From: Akkermansia biwaensis
GTDB lineage: Bacteria > Verrucomicrobiota > Verrucomicrobiia > Verrucomicrobiales > Akkermansiaceae
Direction of reading: 5' to 3'
DNA length: 64,000 nt
NCBI RefSeq assembly: GCF_026072915.1
Contig: NZ_AP025943.1
Span: 2,356,001 to 2,420,000 of the forward strand
In this document: positions 36,155 through 45,005 of the stretch, in pieces
Layout: each line of letters starts with the position of its first letter
Numbering within the stretch: position 1 is the first letter of the stretch
Program-made: the position numbers and the translations under genes
Notes under the pieces: generated by a model
The model's input: only the letters and a program-made list of their open reading frames with translations
Databases searched by the model: none
Told to the model about the DNA's origin: nothing

Positions 36155-37075
36155 TTAACGGTAAGCGAAGGGAAAACGGGAAATGCCGCTCATGTCCTTC
36201 AGCACTTCCATGTGGTTGTAGCCGCAGCCATCCATGATCCTGGTGACGGCGGCGGCCTGGTCATGGCCTATTTCCAGGGCCACGAATCCGTTTTCCGTCA
36301 GGTAATCGCGGGCTTGGGAAAGAAAACGTTCAATGATTTCCCACCCCTGGGGGCCGCCGAACAGGGCCGTGTGCGGGTCTCTCATCACTTCCGGAGCAAG
36401 TTCCTCGCCGTCCGCAATATAGGGCAGGTTGGCCACAATGACGTCAAAGCGGGTTTCCTGCACGGTCCGGGGCTGTTCCACGGCTTCTTCCGTATGCTGT
36501 TCCGGTTCTGCCGCAGACTGCCGTTCTTCGTCGGCCGGAGTGGCAGGCAGGTTTTCAAACAGGTCCGTCTGGATGGTGGAAACCCTGGCTCCCAGCCTCA
36601 TGGCGTTTTCCAGGGCCAGATCCAGCGCCTTGGGGGAAATGTCCGCCAGAACGACTTCCCGTGCGCGGTCCTTTAATTCCAGGGCCAGCGTGATGCCGAT
36701 GATTCCGGACCCGGTACCCATGTCCAGAACGCGGACGGGATGGGCGGGAATCCTGTTCAGTACCATTTCCACCAGTTCTTCCGTTTCCGGCCGCGGAATC
36801 AGGGCGCGGGCGTCCGTCAGGAACTCCCGGCGGAAAAACTCCGTGGTTCCCAGCAGGTGCTGCAGCGGTTCTCCGGCGGCCTTGCGCTTCAAAAGCTGGC
36901 GGAGGGGGGCCAGTTCTTCTTCCTCAACAGGCCTGTCAAACTGAGAATAAAGAGCCGTGCGGTTGCAGTGCAGAACGTGGGCCATCAGGTGCTGCATGGT
37001 GGCGCGTGCCTCGTCGCAGCCCTGGCGTGCCAGATACTCCGTGCCGGACTGCAAAACTTCCAGTAAGGTTTTCAT
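36155..37075 (-). CDS. prmC: Release-factor glutamine methyltransferase (PrmC/HemK) with NLPY motif
   Basis: This 306-residue enzyme methylates the glutamine of the GGQ motif of release factors. The N-terminal helical domain is present and the methyltransferase domain has LIPRPETEELVEMVL and the SAM loop VLDMGTGSGIIGITLALEL. The catalytic motif, usually NPPY, here reads VANLPYIAD. An acidic, glutamine-rich insertion of about 30 residues precedes it (from PATPADEERQ to TVQETR). ATG 37075 gives the usual length; an in-frame start at 37135 would add 20 residues inside prfA. It follows prfA by about 17 bases, the classical arrangement. Confidence 0.9.
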   Translation of the reverse strand: MKTLLEVLQSGTEYLARQGCDEARATMQHLMAHVLHCNRTALYSQFDRPVEEEELAPLRQLLKRKAAGEPLQHLLGTTEFFRREFLTDARALIPRPETEELVEMVLNRIPAHPVRVLDMGTGSGIIGITLALELKDRAREVVLADISPKALDLALENAMRLGARVSTIQTDLFENLPATPADEERQSAAEPEQHTEEAVEQPRTVQETRFDVIVANLPYIADGEELAPEVMRDPHTALFGGPQGWEIIERFLSQARDYLTENGFVALEIGHDQAAAVTRIMDGCGYNHMEVLKDMSGISRFPFAYR

Positions 37076-37091
37076 GAAAGGGGGAAGGGGA

Positions 37092-38168
37092 TTAGGACAT
37101 GCCGGCTTCCGCCAGGCGTTCCTGCATTTCTTCATGCTGCAGGGCCATGATCAGATCCTCCATCTGGCCCATCAGGATGCCGTCCAGATTGTGGGACGTG
37201 TAGCCGATGCGGTGGTCCGTCAGGCGATTCTGCGGGAAATTGTACGTTCTGATTTTTTCTTCACGGCCTCCGGAACCGATCAGGCTGCGCCGCGCGGCAG
37301 AGTACTTTTCCGCCTCCTCGCGCTTTTTGGCTTCAAACAGCTTGGCTCGCAGGATTTTCATGCCCTTTTCGCGGTTTTTCATCTGGCTGCGCTCTTCTTC
37401 GCACCGGACATAGACGCCCGTGGGGATGTGCCAGATCTGCACCGCGGATTCCGTCTTGTTCACGTGCTGTCCGCCTGCGCCGCCGGAGCGGCATACTTCA
37501 ATGCGGAGGTCCTCCGGGCGAATTTCTATGTCCACTTCTTCCGCCTCCGGCATGACGGCCACGGTGGCGGTGGAGGTGTGGATGCGTCCCTGCGTTTCCG
37601 TAGCGGGCACGCGCTGGACCCGGTGGACGCCCCCTTCGTACTTCAGGTAGCGGAACACCTCGTCCCCGGCAATGCGGCAGACGACTTCCTTGAAGCCGCC
37701 TACGTCGGACGGGCTGCTTTCCATGTGTTCAAAGCGCCAGCCGCGTTCTTCCGCAAAACGCTGGTACATCCGGAGCAGGTCGCCCGCGAACAGGGAAGCT
37801 TCATCGCCGCCCGTGCCGGCGCGGATTTCAATGATGGCGTCGCGGTCTTCCGTGGTGTCCCGGGGCAGCAGGCTGTATTGAACGTCGCTGCGCAATTTTT
37901 CCAGCCTGGCTTCCAGCTCGGGAATCTCCAGGGCTGCAAGCTCCGCCAGTTCCGGATCATCTGTCTTCGCCAGTTCCTGGTTGTCCGCCAATTGCTGTTC
38001 CGTGCCGTTCAGCTCGTCCCAGGTTTCCAGCAGTTCCTTCAGGCGCCGGTGTTCCCTCATGATCTCCGACGCTTTTTTCTGGTCGCTGAAAAAATCCGGT
38101 TCTGCAATGACCGTTTCCAATTCTTCCAGGCGCTGGCGGCGTTTTTCAATGAGAGGCGTGTAATCCAT
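37092..38168 (-). CDS. prfA: Peptide chain release factor 1
   Basis: This 358-residue factor ends translation at UAA and UAG. The anticodon-like recognition motif PAT is in RVPATETQGR, which marks RF1, whereas RF2 has SPF. The catalytic GGQ is in RSGGAGGQHVNKTESAV. The N-terminal coiled region (IEKRRQRLEELETVI) and MEDLIMALQHEE near the C-terminus are as expected. The minus-strand order prfA-prmC-priA-dapF is consistent with one transcription unit. Confidence 0.96.
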   Translation of the reverse strand: MDYTPLIEKRRQRLEELETVIAEPDFFSDQKKASEIMREHRRLKELLETWDELNGTEQQLADNQELAKTDDPELAELAALEIPELEARLEKLRSDVQYSLLPRDTTEDRDAIIEIRAGTGGDEASLFAGDLLRMYQRFAEERGWRFEHMESSPSDVGGFKEVVCRIAGDEVFRYLKYEGGVHRVQRVPATETQGRIHTSTATVAVMPEAEEVDIEIRPEDLRIEVCRSGGAGGQHVNKTESAVQIWHIPTGVYVRCEEERSQMKNREKGMKILRAKLFEAKKREEAEKYSAARRSLIGSGGREEKIRTYNFPQNRLTDHRIGYTSHNLDGILMGQMEDLIMALQHEEMQERLAEAGMS

Positions 38169-38687
38169 GGCGTTTTCGTGTACGAAATACTAAAAGATAA
38201 CGTGACTTTCTGAAAGTCAAATCCGGGAAGATGTAAGACATGACCGCCGTATGGCGGAACAGCTTCCCGCCTGGAATATGAAGCTCGGAACGTTCCCGGT
38301 TCCAGAAAGGCCGGAATAAAGAAAAACCGCATCTTCCCAAGATGTGGAGAAATTTTCCTGCGAGTATCAAACCCCGGGAAGGTAAGGGAGATGAAGAGAC
38401 TTAAATCATTGCATATCCTGTATTATCTCCTGTCTATCAAAATACAGGACATCATTCTAGATGGGGAAGTTTCTATCATAATACAGGGAGTTATTGACAA
38501 TAAAGCCCGCGAACATGACCTGTCCAGAAGAGTACTTCCTTGAAAGGTCCATGAAGCGCGGACTTTATCCATGACCACAGGAGTTATTCCTGAAGCGCTT
38601 TTCTTTTCATGGTGAGATGTGCATTCTGTGCCTAGCCTTCGCCACTGCCTGAACAAGTGATCTTGTTTGAGGCGCCTGGTGATTGAA
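38169..38687. other. Intergenic region with repeats and inverted repeats upstream of prfA
   Basis: No gene is convincing. Two near-identical direct repeats of TCTATCA.AATACAGG. lie at 38433-38449 and 38472-38488. A hairpin TCCTGTATT/AATACAGGA spans 38416-38449. A long imperfect inverted repeat runs from 38500 to 38568, whose arms share ATAAAG.CCGCG and CATG. A small palindrome CATCTT-CCC-AAGATG is near 38330. The pieces may be a structured leader RNA or a decayed small mobile element. Confidence 0.45.
38500..38568. repeat. Long imperfect inverted repeat
   Basis: The left arm starts ATAAAGCCCGCG and the right arm, reverse complemented, starts ATAAAGTCCGCG. Both then contain CATG and ACCT with small gaps, giving about 20 matches over 24 bases. 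The loop is about 20 bases. It could fold as an RNA hairpin on either strand. No T run follows, so it is not a standard terminator. Confidence 0.5.
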
Positions 38688-39143
38688 TTAATTATTTGCT
38701 GCCCGTTGATTGCAGAGGGCTAAAAGTTCCTGCGTGTGTTCGGCAAGCATGAAAAGATCAGAGATATATAACTTTTTATTGCCCATAGTTGATGACAAAA
38801 ATAGCGTACCGCCTTGTATTCCTGCTTCCAGGGTTAAGGAATATCCACGGCTTCCCAGAGTAATTTTATAATCCCCGATTTGCGGGTAGCCGAACGGGCT
38901 GGGAACAATCATGCCGGAATTCCATGTTTCTTTTTCCGTTTCCGTTACATGAACCGCGGTGTCTGTTTGATGAGTGTTGAAAGTAGCTGTGTCCACTTTG
39001 GAGTCAAGATCGGCCGCATCTGCCTTTTTATTCCATGCCGTACGTTCTTCTTCTGTAATATGGGAAACCGTGTTTTCGGCGTGTTTGGATAAATCGTTCT
39101 GTGTTGCCACAAGGATTCCGTTTACTGTAATAATCTTGTTCAT
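38688..39143 (-). CDS. Phage tail-fibre-like small protein
   Basis: This 151-residue protein begins NKIITVNGILVATQNDLSKH, then has SHITEEERTAWNKKADAA and HVTETEKETWNSG. The H.T..E...WN repeat resembles linker repeats in phage tail fibres and baseplate-attached proteins of gut bacterial prophages. The C-terminal half has a glycine-rich beta stretch and no recognised domain. It is short for a fibre protein, so it could be a fragment, a spike adaptor or a moron gene left by a prophage. It is 380 bases from tRNA-Glu, but no integrase, capsid or other phage genes are present. Confidence 0.5.
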   Translation of the reverse strand: MNKIITVNGILVATQNDLSKHAENTVSHITEEERTAWNKKADAADLDSKVDTATFNTHQTDTAVHVTETEKETWNSGMIVPSPFGYPQIGDYKITLGSRGYSLTLEAGIQGGTLFLSSTMGNKKLYISDLFMLAEHTQELLALCNQRAANN

Positions 39144-39521
39144 GTCCCTTTTTGTTGGTTGTTGTGAAGTGGTTGAGAATTCCGGTGCCTCCGCCTTAAT
39201 GAATTCTGAATAGTCTTCACCAATGGGAAGTCCCCATCTTTTTTGACCGTTAACTCTTTTTACAGGCCAAAATTACTAGGTGGAGGATTTCCGTGGTTGA
39301 TGTTTTTCTCCTTGGTAGGGTAAAACGGCAATCGTTCATATCACTTCACCAGAAATCTGTAACAATTTGGAATATATATCATCACGCGTAAAGCGTTGAA
39401 ATTTAAAAATGCGATTCCAATAAAATAGTGCCGTACTTTTTCGCTCCCTTCCGGCAGCTTCATTCAAAATAGAAAAAGCCTGATAAAATCAGGCTTTTTT
39501 CTTTCTGCTTCTTGTGAGAAG
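39144..39521. other. AT-rich intergenic region between phage-like ORF and tRNA-Glu
   Basis: No gene is supported. It contains the terminator of tRNA-Glu at its right end. AT-rich promoter-like sequence upstream of the phage-like ORF is present, but no defined -35/-10 pair stands out. Confidence 0.5.
39473..39500 (-). terminator. Bidirectional terminator after tRNA-Glu
   Basis: AAAAAGCCTGAT and ATCAGGCTTTTT form a perfect 12-bp inverted repeat with a short AAA loop. It can act in both directions and lies about 22 bases beyond the tRNA 3' end. Confidence 0.8.
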
Positions 39522-39597
39522 TGGCATCGCGTACGGGACTCGAACCCGTGTTGCCCGCGTGAAAGGCGGGAGTCCTAGACCGCTAGACGAACGCGAC
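39522..39597 (-). tRNA. tRNA-Glu (TTC)
   Basis: The minus strand reads GTCGCGTTCGTCTAGCGG at the 5' end, anticodon loop CTTTCAC with anticodon TTC, T-arm CACGGGTTCGAGTCCCGT and encoded CCA. The acceptor pairs except for a G-T wobble at position 1. The D-arm TTCGTCTAGCGGTCTAGGA is of the tRNA-Glu type. The length is 76 bases. Confidence 0.93.
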
Positions 39598-39685
39598 TTT
39601 TAGGTTTGCAGGGACTGCGCGGCGAAGTAAACACCATCACTGTTCCAAAGGCAAGGATTATTTGAACATGAAGTAAAAAATTATG

Positions 39686-41095
39686 CTATTTGCCTTCCGG
39701 AACGTGGGATTCGTCATATTCGTCCAGCCTGTGCTGCCAGAGGTAATACCGGGTTTGCTGGACCAGCACGCCGGAAAGGGCAATCAGGGAAATGAGGTTG
39801 GGCAGGGCCATCAGGCCGTTGGCACAATCCGCAAAGACCCAGACCAGGTCTATTTTTGAGATGCAGCCCGTAAAGACGGCCGCCACCCAGATGACGCGGT
39901 AGGGTGTGACCAGTTTCAGGCCACCCAGGTATTCCAGGGCTTTTTCTCCAAAGTAGGACCAGCCGAGAATGGTGGATACGACGAAGGTAACCAGGCTGAG
40001 TGTCAGCAGGGGAGAGCCCATGTAGGGGATTTTGCTGAATGCCAGCGTGGTGAGGCGGGAGCCGTCGCTGCATGAAATGTCCGGATGGGCGATGATGCTG
40101 GTGGTGAGCACGATGCCCGTCAGGGCGCAGATGACCACCGTATCCCAGAAGGGGCCGCTGGAGGAAATGAGCGCCTGCCGGACGGGGTTGCGGTTTTGGG
40201 CCGCAGCGGAGGCTATGGCGGCGGAACCCAGTCCGGCCTCATTGGAAAACAGGCCCCGGGCCACGCCGGTCCTCATGGCAGTCATGACGGCGGCTCCCAC
40301 GACGCCGCCCGCGGCGGCTTCTCCCGTGAAGGCGCAGTCCAGAATGTACCGGATGGCGGGAAGAATGTAGTCCGCCTGGACGATCAGAATGTACATGCAT
40401 CCAAGAATATACAGGACTGCCATGACCGGAACGAAAAAGGCGCATACACGGGCGATCCCCCGGATGCCGCCCAGCATGACCAGGGCCGTCAGGGCCGTCA
40501 GCACCGTGGCCGTTCCCCAAGCAGGAATGGAGAAGGCGTGATAAAGCTGTTCCGCGGCCGCGTTTCCCTGAGTCAGGTTGCCGATGCCAAAGGCGGCAAT
40601 GGCCGTGAAAACGGCGAAGAGTACGCCCAGCCATTTGCATTTCATGCCGCGTTCCAGCACGAACATCGGGCCGCCGCTCATGTTGCCGTCCTTGTTTTCC
40701 ACACGGTACTTGATGGCAAGCAGCCCTTCCGAGTAGCGCGTGGCCATGCCCAGAACCCCCGTCAGCCAGCACCAGAAGATGGCGCCGGGTCCCCCAGCGG
40801 CAATGGCCACTCCCACACCGATGATGTTCCCCGCGCCGATGTTGGCCGCCAGGGCCACCATCAGGGAGCTGAACGGGGAAATGTCCCCCTTGTCCGTGTG
40901 GTCCTTCACAAAGTACAGTTTCAGGGCCTTGAGCAGGTAGCGCTGCGGAAAACGCAGAATGACGGTCAGGTACAGATGCGTGCCCAGCAGCAGAATGAGC
41001 AGGGGCCATCCCCACAGAAAGGAACTGAAGGCGGACAGCCGGGAGGTGAGCATGTCTCCGGTTTGGAAGAAAGCATTTTGCAGAGCGTCAAGCAT
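39686..41095 (-). CDS. AGCS family sodium:alanine/glycine symporter
   Basis: This 469-residue membrane protein has about 11 hydrophobic helices and the AGCS family signatures VALAANIGAGNIIGVGVAIA, GPGAIFWCWLTGVLGMATRYSE and VARGLFSNEAGLGSAAIASA. The IGAGN motif is linked to substrate and sodium binding. Family members import alanine, glycine or related small amino acids with sodium. The gene is on the minus strand, alone between a PEP-CTERM gene and tRNA-Glu. The substrate is not resolved by sequence. Confidence 0.92.
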   Translation of the reverse strand: MLDALQNAFFQTGDMLTSRLSAFSSFLWGWPLLILLLGTHLYLTVILRFPQRYLLKALKLYFVKDHTDKGDISPFSSLMVALAANIGAGNIIGVGVAIAAGGPGAIFWCWLTGVLGMATRYSEGLLAIKYRVENKDGNMSGGPMFVLERGMKCKWLGVLFAVFTAIAAFGIGNLTQGNAAAEQLYHAFSIPAWGTATVLTALTALVMLGGIRGIARVCAFFVPVMAVLYILGCMYILIVQADYILPAIRYILDCAFTGEAAAGGVVGAAVMTAMRTGVARGLFSNEAGLGSAAIASAAAQNRNPVRQALISSSGPFWDTVVICALTGIVLTTSIIAHPDISCSDGSRLTTLAFSKIPYMGSPLLTLSLVTFVVSTILGWSYFGEKALEYLGGLKLVTPYRVIWVAAVFTGCISKIDLVWVFADCANGLMALPNLISLIALSGVLVQQTRYYLWQHRLDEYDESHVPEGK

Positions 41096-41188
41096 ACCGC
41101 AGGAACTCTAAGGAAAAACTGTCTTGTGGCAAGTTCTTTAATGGATTGACGGAGATGGGTTGAAGAAAAAGACGGCTCTGGAAAATGA

Positions 41189-41220
41189 AAAAACCGCAGA
41201 AGAATGTCTTCTGCGGTTTT
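41189..41220 (-). terminator. Strong intrinsic terminator after the PEP-CTERM gene
   Basis: AAAACCGCAGAAGA and TCTTCTGCGGTTTT form a perfect 14-bp stem with an ATG loop, flanked by A and T runs. It follows the stop of the PEP-CTERM gene by about 19 bases. Confidence 0.8.
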
Positions 41221-41238
41221 GAAGCCTGAATGAAGATT

Positions 41239-41982
41239 TTATGAGCGCCGGCGCCTCAGCAGCAGTGTGCCGAAGCCCAGCACGGACAAAGCGCAGGTGG
41301 CCGGTTCCGGGACCTGTTCGAGAGCTATCCATGTCAAGGCCGCGTTGTTGGCGTTGCCGTCACGAGTTCCGTTAATTGCCAGGGTCAGGGTGCCGTCGGT
41401 CACCTGAATGTTCGTCAGGTCCATATACAAAGCCCCGGCATTGGTTGTCCCGGAAAAAGCAGGCTGCCCCACCGTCATGGAAGTCCAGTCTCCGGGGGTG
41501 TTTGCGGCCGTCCCCGTATTGGTAGCGTAGGAAGCGTTGCTGCCATATTCCACTCCTCCCGCCGTGACGGAAACAAGCATATTGGCTACGTTGTTATTGC
41601 CGCGCGCCATCAGGCTGGACAAATTGTAAACTCCATTATCCAGTCCTGTAAACGCTACTGTAATAGAGCCGTCTCTGGCATACACACTGCTAAATGCTTC
41701 AGTCACTTGCCCGTTCATCAGGGCATCTTCAGGTAGTCCGGCATTCCAGGCCGTGCCGGGTCCTCCAATAGCGAATGCACCACCAGAATTATATTGGGCA
41801 GTAACTGTTACTTTAGCGTTTTCTCCGAACATGGACAGAGCAGTTCCGGAAGAAGTGATTCCCGCAACAGTCCATTTGTCTGTATCGGCAGAGTTGTCCC
41901 ACGTAATATAGGCGGTGGTTGCTCCATGGGAAAAGGAAGCCGCCGCCAAAATCAGGGCCAGTAAAGATGATTTTTTGATCAT
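41239..41982 (-). CDS. PEP-CTERM sorting-domain surface protein
   Basis: This 247-residue exported protein has a signal peptide (SLLALILAAASFSHG). A beta-rich domain of about 200 residues with many Gly, Asn, Ser and Thr follows. The end is a PEP-CTERM tail: the motif VPEPATCALSVLGFGTLLLRRRRS has Pro-Glu-Pro, a hydrophobic helix and an arginine cluster. Such tails are cut by an exosortase, which was not found in this window. The protein is probably delivered to the cell surface or into the polysaccharide matrix. Its promoter region contains a pair of perfect inverted repeats described separately, shared in form with the second PEP-CTERM gene at 53217-53978. Confidence 0.88.
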   Translation of the reverse strand: MIKKSSLLALILAAASFSHGATTAYITWDNSADTDKWTVAGITSSGTALSMFGENAKVTVTAQYNSGGAFAIGGPGTAWNAGLPEDALMNGQVTEAFSSVYARDGSITVAFTGLDNGVYNLSSLMARGNNNVANMLVSVTAGGVEYGSNASYATNTGTAANTPGDWTSMTVGQPAFSGTTNAGALYMDLTNIQVTDGTLTLAINGTRDGNANNAALTWIALEQVPEPATCALSVLGFGTLLLRRRRS

Positions 41983-42049
41983 AAGTAGATTTGCTTGATG
42001 ATGAATAATCCTGTTTTATCTGCACTATCAAATGCTACGAAAAATAAAA

Positions 42050-42064
42050 CGGATTTGGAATCCG
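42050..42064. repeat. Inverted repeat copy A (gene-proximal), PEP-CTERM locus 1
   Basis: The sequence CGGATTTGGAATCCG is itself a 6-3-6 palindrome. It lies 68 bases upstream of the PEP-CTERM start codon at 41982. The exact reverse complement occurs at 42362-42376. Outside the 15 bases the two flanks do not match. Confidence 0.85.
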
Positions 42065-42361
42065 GAAGGTTTTCGTGGCAAGGGTAACCCGATTTTCCCG
42101 GCTGTTTTCATATTCCCTGTTCAGGCGGATTATTAAATTTTCCCTGCTTGGGGGTGTGGATGCAAGCTTTTCATTATGAAAGAATTCTGATATCTGCAAA
42201 ATCTCGAACAATAAAAATGCTGAAAAAAATGACCTCAGTGTTCTTGTTATATCGTTAATAAGGAAGGTTGGAATATTTCCGTTTTCAGAACGGCAAGCAG
42301 GGGGGAGAGAGGCCTTGCAGTTGTATTAACCCGCTCTTTTTTTGAAATTAAAGGTTGACTA

Positions 42362-42376
42362 CGGATTCCAAATCCG
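42362..42376. repeat. Inverted repeat copy B (gene-distal), PEP-CTERM locus 1
   Basis: The sequence CGGATTCCAAATCCG is the exact reverse complement of copy A, so the central bases CCA are complementary to the TGG of copy A. The spacer between the copies is 297 bases. Confidence 0.85.
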
Positions 42377-42442
42377 GGCCATCGGTCAAAAACCGTAAAA
42401 ATAAGGAATCAATTTCCCGGAAAAGGTGAATGCCGGGATACA

Positions 42443-42487
42443 GTAAACCCGCGGGAATCCTTTCGGATCTTGGCTCCGCGGGTTTAC
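42443..42487 (-). terminator. Hairpin after the glutaminase gene
   Basis: GTAAACCCGCGG pairs perfectly with CCGCGGGTTTAC around a 21-base loop. On the minus strand it is followed by only a few T, so it is a weaker terminator candidate. It lies 16 bases past the glutaminase stop. Confidence 0.5.
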
Positions 42488-42502
42488 CTTCTCATCCCGG
42501 AA

Positions 42503-43444
42503 TCAACTCCGGAAAAGGTTCAAATTCAATTCCTTGATGATGGATTGAAGAGCTGCCTGCCCCCTGACGGTGTTCCCCGCCGGGTCCAGGGGCGGCGAGA
42601 AGGCCGCCAGGGCCATCTTGCCGGGGGATACGGCCACCAGGCCGCCTCCCACGCCGGATTTGGCGGGCAGTCCCGCTTTGTACATCCAGTCTCCGGTGGA
42701 GTCATAGAGGCCGGACATGCACATTTCCGCCAGAATGGGCGGAACGTTTTCTTCCTTCACAACCCGTTTTTTGCTGACCGGGTTGACGCCTCCGTTGGCG
42801 TAGCAGGAGCCCATCAGGGCCAGCTGGGCGGTGGTGATGTTGAGGGAGCACATGCGGGTGTACAGGTCCACGATCATCGGCGGCGTGTTGTAGAAGTAGC
42901 CGTAGCTGTCCAGCAGCCACGCGATGCCGCGGTTGTGCTGGTTGGTGGCGCTTTCCGATTTGTAGATTTCCTGGTTGACCGTCAGGGCCGTGTTGGCGAA
43001 ACTGTTGAAGTTGTTCATCATGTTTGCCCAGATTTCATCGGCGTCCGCGCCGTTGACCAGGCTGACGGTAGCCATGGCTCCCGCATTGACCAGCGGATTG
43101 AGCGGCTTGCCGCCATGCAGTTCAATGGCCATGACGGAGTTGAACGGCTCCCCGGTGGGGTCCGCCCCGATTTTTGTCCGCAGTTGTTTCATGCCTATCA
43201 GGTCCATCACGTAGGCCAGGTTGAAGGCCTTGGAGATGGATTCAATGGCGAAGGGCCTATCCGCGGACCCCGCCGTCAGCACGTCTCCATTGACGGTGAC
43301 GGCGGCAATGGCCAGCAGGTCGGAGGGGACCTGTGCCAGGGCAGGGATGTACGAAGCGTTTTTGCCGCCCTGGACGGTTTTTGCAAAGGCGTAGGCATTG
43401 TCCAGCGCCGTTTGTATTTGTTCTTTGGAAGGAATGTTGTCCAT
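42503..43444 (-). CDS. glsA: Glutaminase
   Basis: This 313-residue enzyme of the GlsA/YbaS family hydrolyses glutamine to glutamate and ammonia. It has the beta-lactamase-like serine motif in [10 protein letters not shown], the SYIPALAQV start, [23 protein letters not shown] and [19 protein letters not shown] near the end. It is 28 bases downstream of the GadC-like antiporter gene, which together form the glutamine-based acid-resistance pair known in E. coli (YbaS with GadC). The ammonia would neutralise cytoplasmic acid. Confidence 0.93.
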   Translation of the reverse strand: MDNIPSKEQIQTALDNAYAFAKTVQGGKNASYIPALAQVPSDLLAIAAVTVNGDVLTAGSADRPFAIESISKAFNLAYVMDLIGMKQLRTKIGADPTGEPFNSVMAIELHGGKPLNPLVNAGAMATVSLVNGADADEIWANMMNNFNSFANTALTVNQEIYKSESATNQHNRGIAWLLDSYGYFYNTPPMIVDLYTRMCSLNITTAQLALMGSCYANGGVNPVSKKRVVKEENVPPILAEMCMSGLYDSTGDWMYKAGLPAKSGVGGGLVAVSPGKMALAAFSPPLDPAGNTVRGQAALQSIIKELNLNLFRS

Positions 43445-43472
43445 GGGAGTATCTCCTATTGGTTGTGGATGC

Positions 43473-45005
43473 CTAGCGGTTCGGATTCGTTTTTTCCCAG
43501 CCGAAGGGTTCAAAGGCGTCTTCCGGGTCCACGGGACGTTTCCAGGAGGGTTTGGCCATGGCATGGATCACGAACGGGATGCCCGCGAAGATGAATGCGC
43601 CTACAACCAGCAGAATGATGTACATGGCGTTGCTGCCCACGGTGATTTGGTTCGGCGGGATGAAGCTGACCAGGAAGGCCGCCAGGCTGGCCAGGAAGCC
43701 GAGGCCGCCTACAATCCACATGCCGAAGGTTTTACCGCCGGGAATGCGGAAGGTGCGGGGAGTGTTCGGTTCGCTGTAGCGGAGATAAATGCCGGAGGCG
43801 AACATCAGCATGTACATGATGAGGTACAGGATGATGGTGAGCTGGGAGATGATCTGGTAGGCGGATTGAACGGAGGGCATGATCACGAACATGATGGAAA
43901 GAAGCGTAACGATGCAGCCCTGGATGATCAGGATGCCTTCCTGCACATTATTCTTGTTCCGCTTTTGCATGACGGGCGGCAGGTTGCCGGCCAGGCCCAC
44001 CTGGTAAAGACCCTTGGAGGGGCCTCCCACCCACGCGGTCACCTGGGCCAGAACGCCCACGGCCAGCGCCAGTGCCATAATCCAGTTCATCCACCCCAGG
44101 CCAAAGAAGTTGAAGTAGTTGTCATAGGAGATCAGCAGGCTCTGGACCAGGTTGATCTGGGAGTTGGGAATGATGAACCCGATAGCCAGTGTGCCCAGAA
44201 CGAAGATGAGCACCGTGATGATGGCGGAAATCAGAATGGCCAGCGGATAGTTGCGGCCGGGATCGTTTACGTCCTTGACGTGCACGGCGGACATTTCCAT
44301 CCCCGCATAGAACAGGAAGATGCTGGCTGCCAGAACCAGGTTGTTGAAGTTGGTCATGTCCGGCACCAGCTTGTCCCAGCTCATGTCCAGCAGGATGGGG
44401 TTGCCCCCGGCCCAGTAGCTGAGTCCCAGCAGGATCAGAATGGCGCCCGGAATGATGGTGCCGATCATGGTCCCCCATTTGGTAACGCCGGCGGAAGTTC
44501 TCATGCCGCGCAGGTTGAGCAGCGTAGCGGCCCAGTACACGCACAGCACGATGATCAGGATGTACCATTTATTGGCGGCCAGGGCTTCGTCCCAGCGCTG
44601 GTTGGGACCCATGAACGCCAGGGATACGGCCGCGAAAGTCAGTACGGTCGGGAACCAGATGGTGCTCTCAATCCATTGAAGCCAGATGGCCAGGAAGCCC
44701 CATTTCTTGCCGAAGGCTTCGCCCACCCACCGGTAAACGCCGCCTTTCTGGGGCCAGCCGGTGGTGAGTTCCGCCGCTACCAGGGAGACGGGAACCAGAA
44801 AGAAGACCGCGGCAAAGATGTAATAAAACACGGAACTGAGTCCGTACGTACTTTCCGCCGGCATGCCTCGTAGGCTGACAATGGCGGACACGTTGATCAT
44901 GGCGAGGGTGAATACCCCCATCCGGATGGCGGATTTTACCGCCGGGGCATTGTTCGGAGCAGCGGGATTGGTTGTGGTGGTCCCTGGTTGAGTCGTATTA
45001 TTCAT
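43473..45005 (-). CDS. gadC: GadC-like glutamate/GABA (glutamine) antiporter
   Basis: This 510-residue membrane protein has 12 helices of the APC superfamily. It begins with a soluble Thr- and Pro-rich region (from [11 protein letters not shown]), then [62 protein letters not shown] and [21 protein letters not shown]. The length and the C-terminal tail, which can act as a pH plug in E. coli GadC, match. ATG 45005 is the start; the frame is open further upstream to 45683, but that extra sequence shows no GadC features and is judged non-coding. The genetic link with glutaminase supports a glutamine/glutamate exchange role. No gadB gene is in this window. Confidence 0.88.
   Translation of the reverse strand: MNNTTQPGTTTTNPAAPNNAPAVKSAIRMGVFTLAMINVSAIVSLRGMPAESTYGLSSVFYYIFAAVFFLVPVSLVAAELTTGWPQKGGVYRWVGEAFGKKWGFLAIWLQWIESTIWFPTVLTFAAVSLAFMGPNQRWDEALAANKWYILIIVLCVYWAATLLNLRGMRTSAGVTKWGTMIGTIIPGAILILLGLSYWAGGNPILLDMSWDKLVPDMTNFNNLVLAASIFLFYAGMEMSAVHVKDVNDPGRNYPLAILISAIITVLIFVLGTLAIGFIIPNSQINLVQSLLISYDNYFNFFGLGWMNWIMALALAVGVLAQVTAWVGGPSKGLYQVGLAGNLPPVMQKRNKNNVQEGILIIQGCIVTLLSIMFVIMPSVQSAYQIISQLTIILYLIMYMLMFASGIYLRYSEPNTPRTFRIPGGKTFGMWIVGGLGFLASLAAFLVSFIPPNQITVGSNAMYIILLVVGAFIFAGIPFVIHAMAKPSWKRPVDPEDAFEPFGWEKTNPNR

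Larger units (their letters stand above)
41983..42502. other. Upstream region of the PEP-CTERM gene with paired inverted repeats
   Basis: This stretch, about 520 bases between the PEP-CTERM gene and glutaminase gene, has no supported gene. Two perfect inverted repeats CGGATT-N3-AATCCG lie at 42050-42064 and 42362-42376, and the 297 bases between them are AT-rich with promoter-like composition. A hairpin GTAAACCCGCGG/CCGCGGGTTTAC at 42443-42487 follows the end of the glutaminase gene. Confidence 0.6.

Noticed and set aside
40085-41149. Plus-strand frame of 354 codons over the AGCS symporter
   Set aside because: It is antisense to a gene with clear AGCS signatures and has a low-complexity composition.
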